Positions 62,317-64,000 of a stretch of DNA of 64,000 bases are shown here, piece by piece. Both the position numbers and the translations under genes were made by a program. Origin of the DNA: Gordonibacter sp034932485 (GTDB taxonomy: Bacteria; Actinomycetota; Coriobacteriia; Coriobacteriales; Eggerthellaceae). The DNA lies in assembly GCA_034932485.1 (NCBI GenBank), contig JAYFOQ010000014.1:112043-176042 (forward strand), in the 5' to 3' direction. Positions within the stretch are counted from its first letter, which is position 1. Each line of letters starts with the position of its first letter. A model generated the notes under the pieces. The model saw only the letters and a program-made list of their open reading frames with translations, was not told where the DNA came from and searched no databases.

Positions 62317-62928
62317 TTAGCGTCTGCGAGCAAACGCTTCCAAAATCAACTGGGCGCGAGTGCCGATGGGTAGCGTATTTTCAGTAAGGAAGCGGGGGAT
62401 GTCATCAATGGCCAGCAGGAAGGGGTCAATAAATTCGCCGGGCTCGGGTTGGGCATTCGCGACTTTCTCTACGTGGGCGAATATAACTTGTACGGTTTCG
62501 TCGGTGAGGCCGGTCGACGAGTAGCCGACTTGCGGTAGCGGATCGAGAGCTTCGTTGCCTAAACTGGCGCGCAAAGCGTAGCCTATTTCCTCGCGTAGCT
62601 CGCGGTCGACGCAAGCGATTAAGGTTTCCCTTGGCTCCACGAGTCCTGCGGGAAAGGCGATACACCAGCTGTTCAACGGATAGCGGAATTCTCGAATGAG
62701 CAGCAATTTCCCATCTGCTGTTTGCGGCACGATGCAGACGGCATCGGGCTGTGGCCGCTTGCCCGTTGCATTGCCTTCGAGCTCGCTTCGATAAGCGTCG
62801 ATTGCTTTACGCGACACACTCTCGTACTCGTATGACGATCCGTCGGGGAGGGTGTACTCGAGTATATATTTCTTTATCCAGCCATCAGATACCTGCCGAA
62901 TGTTGGTCAAAGTAGGAGTGCTGCTCAT
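62317..62928 (-). CDS. Nudix hydrolase, ADP-ribose pyrophosphatase-like
   Basis: 203 residues. The Nudix box is complete: G-L-V-E-P-R-E, seven residues, then R-E-L-R-E-E-I-G. The upstream FRYPLNSWCIAFPAG segment is characteristic of ADP-sugar hydrolases (NudF type). It cleaves nucleoside diphosphate derivatives. ATG 62928 follows GGGAA. The frame is open to 63045 but that extension crosses the parS site and terminator and is not genuine. Confidence 0.9.
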   Translation of the reverse strand: MSSTPTLTNIRQVSDGWIKKYILEYTLPDGSSYEYESVSRKAIDAYRSELEGNATGKRPQPDAVCIVPQTADGKLLLIREFRYPLNSWCIAFPAGLVEPRETLIACVDRELREEIGYALRASLGNEALDPLPQVGYSSTGLTDETVQVIFAHVEKVANAQPEPGEFIDPFLLAIDDIPRFLTENTLPIGTRAQLILEAFARRR

Positions 62929-62947
62929 GACGTTCCCAATTCGTAAT

Positions 62948-62963
62948 TGTTTCACGTGAAACA
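62948..62963. promoter_or_regulatory. parS ParB-binding site
   Basis: TGTTTCACGTGAAACA is a perfect 16-bp palindrome identical to the widely conserved parS consensus. It lies just upstream of the Nudix gene. Together with the copy at 17845 it indicates the origin region. Confidence 0.85.
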
Positions 62964-63032
62964 TCTGCCTATTTGGAACAAATGTTTTACCTGAAGTGGG
63001 TAAGTTAAAACTGCGTACTTTGCATAATAGCA

Positions 63033-63059
63033 GGAAGGCGACCATAATGGTCGCCTTCC
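63033..63059. terminator. perfect hairpin between Hsp20 and Nudix genes
   Basis: GGAAGGCGACCA (63033-63044) and TGGTCGCCTTCC (63048-63059) pair perfectly around three bases. It lies beyond the 3' end of the minus-strand Hsp20 gene and probably ends its transcript. Confidence 0.7.
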
Positions 63060-63128
63060 AGTTGCTCGGGCGGCTTAGCGTCGCCGAGTTTTCGACGCTT
63101 GCCTTTTAGGCCACGCGGGTTCAGGTGA

Positions 63129-63584
63129 TTAGCCCTCAATCGCGATGGTTTTTTTCTCTTCTAGCTTGGGTTGTTCCTGCTTCTTCGGTACATCAATCTT
63201 CAATACGCCATCTTCGAACTTGGCCTTGATATCGTCGTCTTCGATGTCTTCACCGACGAAAAAAGTACGGCTGCATTTTCCGCTAAAACGCTCCTTGCGG
63301 ACAAAGGTGCCTTTTTCGTCTTTATCTTCAGACTCTCTCTGTGTTTGTGCGGTGATGGATAGGTAGCCGTCTTTTAGCTCGGCCTGTACATCGTCTTTCT
63401 TGAAGCCTGGCAAGTCGATAGTCATCTCGTAGCCCTCGTCGGTCTCCTTGATGTCGGTGCGCATAAGCGTGGGAGCCATTTTCTGCATAGGTGCGGAAGC
63501 AGCATCAAAGAACGTATCAAAGGGGTCGGTCATGAGCGTGCTTAGTAGGTTGCGATTTCTTCTCATAGGTACCATCATAGCCAT
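63129..63584 (-). CDS. small heat-shock protein Hsp20
   Basis: 151 residues. The alpha-crystallin domain is clear (TDIKETDEGYEMTIDLPGF through FEDGVLKIDVPKKQ), holding the A-x-x-x-(D/N)-G-V-L motif as AKFEDGVL. It is a chaperone that binds unfolding proteins. The start ATG 63584 has AGGAG nine bases upstream; another ATG three codons earlier overlaps that site. A CIRCE operator upstream (63694) indicates HrcA control. Confidence 0.95.
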   Translation of the reverse strand: MAMMVPMRRNRNLLSTLMTDPFDTFFDAASAPMQKMAPTLMRTDIKETDEGYEMTIDLPGFKKDDVQAELKDGYLSITAQTQRESEDKDEKGTFVRKERFSGKCSRTFFVGEDIEDDDIKAKFEDGVLKIDVPKKQEQPKLEEKKTIAIEG

Positions 63585-63693
63585 ACTTATCATCTCCTAG
63601 ATGTGCTCGGGTGCACTTTTGAAGGTGTGAGGCTTATCTTGCGCACACTTCATAAGTGCGTCCTTTTTGTGTCGTTTATTATTTTATCGCGAA

Positions 63694-63720
63694 TTAGCAC
63701 TGTCGGCGTGAGAGTGCTAA
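63694..63720 (-). promoter_or_regulatory. CIRCE operator of the Hsp20 gene
   Basis: TTAGCACTG, nine bases, GAGTGCTAA matches the CIRCE consensus with a single base different. The HrcA repressor binds it and releases on heat stress. It lies 110 bases upstream of the Hsp20 start, next to an A/T-rich -10 region. Confidence 0.88.
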
Positions 63721-63744
63721 TTTGTCATATTCTTGTCACCTGAC

Positions 63745-63840
63745 TGTTAGAGATGGCATGCGTTGGCGGTGGCGCACCGCAGGGGGCAAGCTTTATCAAG
63801 AGCGCTGTAAAACCCCTCGCTTTAGCCATGGGGATATAAG
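63745..63840 (+). mobile_element. possible right end of an IS200/IS605-type element
   Basis: A short frame ends ...VKPLALAMGI at a stop at about 63837, over a CCCC...GCTTTAGC...GGGG stem (63813-63833), which resembles the end of a TnpB gene and the terminal hairpin of IS605-type elements. No transposase frame is intact. The last 160 bases of the window hold nothing else I can support. Confidence 0.3.
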
Positions 63841-64000
63841 GCGCATCGGCATTTGCCGATAATTAGGGTCTGCTCCATAACAAACCGTTTTTCAAGCCCG
63901 CTGCAGACCCCTATCTCCTACCAATAACAACGGCCAGGATTGCAGCATCTTCAACGCCCACCGAATGAAGGTATAAGAAAGCCCCTCGAGCTTCTTTAGG

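Noticed and set aside
1..64000. tRNA, rRNA, CRISPR arrays or a replication origin
   Set aside because: I looked for cloverleaf-like stems with CCA ends, rRNA cores, regular spaced repeats and DnaA-box clusters by eye and found none that I could support.

Overview
The window looks like chromosomal DNA from an anaerobic actinobacterium of the Coriobacteriia, most likely Eggerthellaceae. The reasons are LuxR regulators with a 12-helix membrane half, several secreted (Tat or lipoprotein) flavin and multihaem reductases, a PsrABC-type molybdoenzyme operon, a type III glutamine synthetase, a one-chain PurL and a MoaE-like protein. Base composition is moderate, near or a little above half GC by eye, so a lower-GC member such as a Cryptobacterium-like organism is possible; the species is a guess. 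Two parS-type palindromes (17845 and 62948) suggest the region lies in the origin-proximal part of the chromosome. I see no tRNA, rRNA or CRISPR array.

Layout: 1-3.9 kb holds a truncated Tat-exported protein divergent from an OmpR-type two-component pair. 3.9-9.4 kb is purC, a small membrane protein and purL. 9.5-12.7 kb is an exported flavoprotein plus triheme lipoprotein, with a MerR regulator next door and a textbook MerR-type 19-bp-spacer promoter. 12.7-13.3 kb is a decayed LuxR regulator. 13.5-15.1 kb is a DUF6323/DUF6179-like pair. 15-18.5 kb (minus strand) holds a DUF2974 hydrolase, moeA, a parS site and a moaE-like gene. 18.6-24.9 kb is aspartate-family amino-acid synthesis: lysA, hom, a HAD phosphatase, metA and metY, predicted to use O-acetylhomoserine.

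25-44 kb is a respiratory accessory region: a degenerate Fic-like protein, a triheme/sulfite-oxidase-like fusion, a sulfite-oxidase-like protein split from its dimerisation domain, two LuxR membrane regulators, a Tat-lipoprotein fumarate-reductase-like flavoprotein, an MFS-CBS fusion with a TetR regulator, the rplM-rpsI ribosomal pair, a PsrABC-like operon and another MFS carrier. The moeA/moaE genes plausibly supply cofactor to its molybdoenzymes.

44.5-49.7 kb has a BioB-like radical SAM enzyme, a leucine-rich-repeat protein, a LuxR remnant, a RelB/PIN toxin-antitoxin pair and glnN. 49.8-55.8 kb is a two-component system facing a VTC polyphosphate-polymerase-like / DUF4956 / Cthe_2159-like lipoprotein operon; the shared upstream region carries paired 11-bp direct repeats and a folded leader. 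This is the best candidate here for a poorly described system. 56-64 kb has a CorA channel, ilvE, cimA, a TrpR-like repressor, a flavodoxin-fold reductase, a double-HD protein, a Nudix hydrolase with the second parS upstream, and an Hsp20 gene behind a CIRCE operator.
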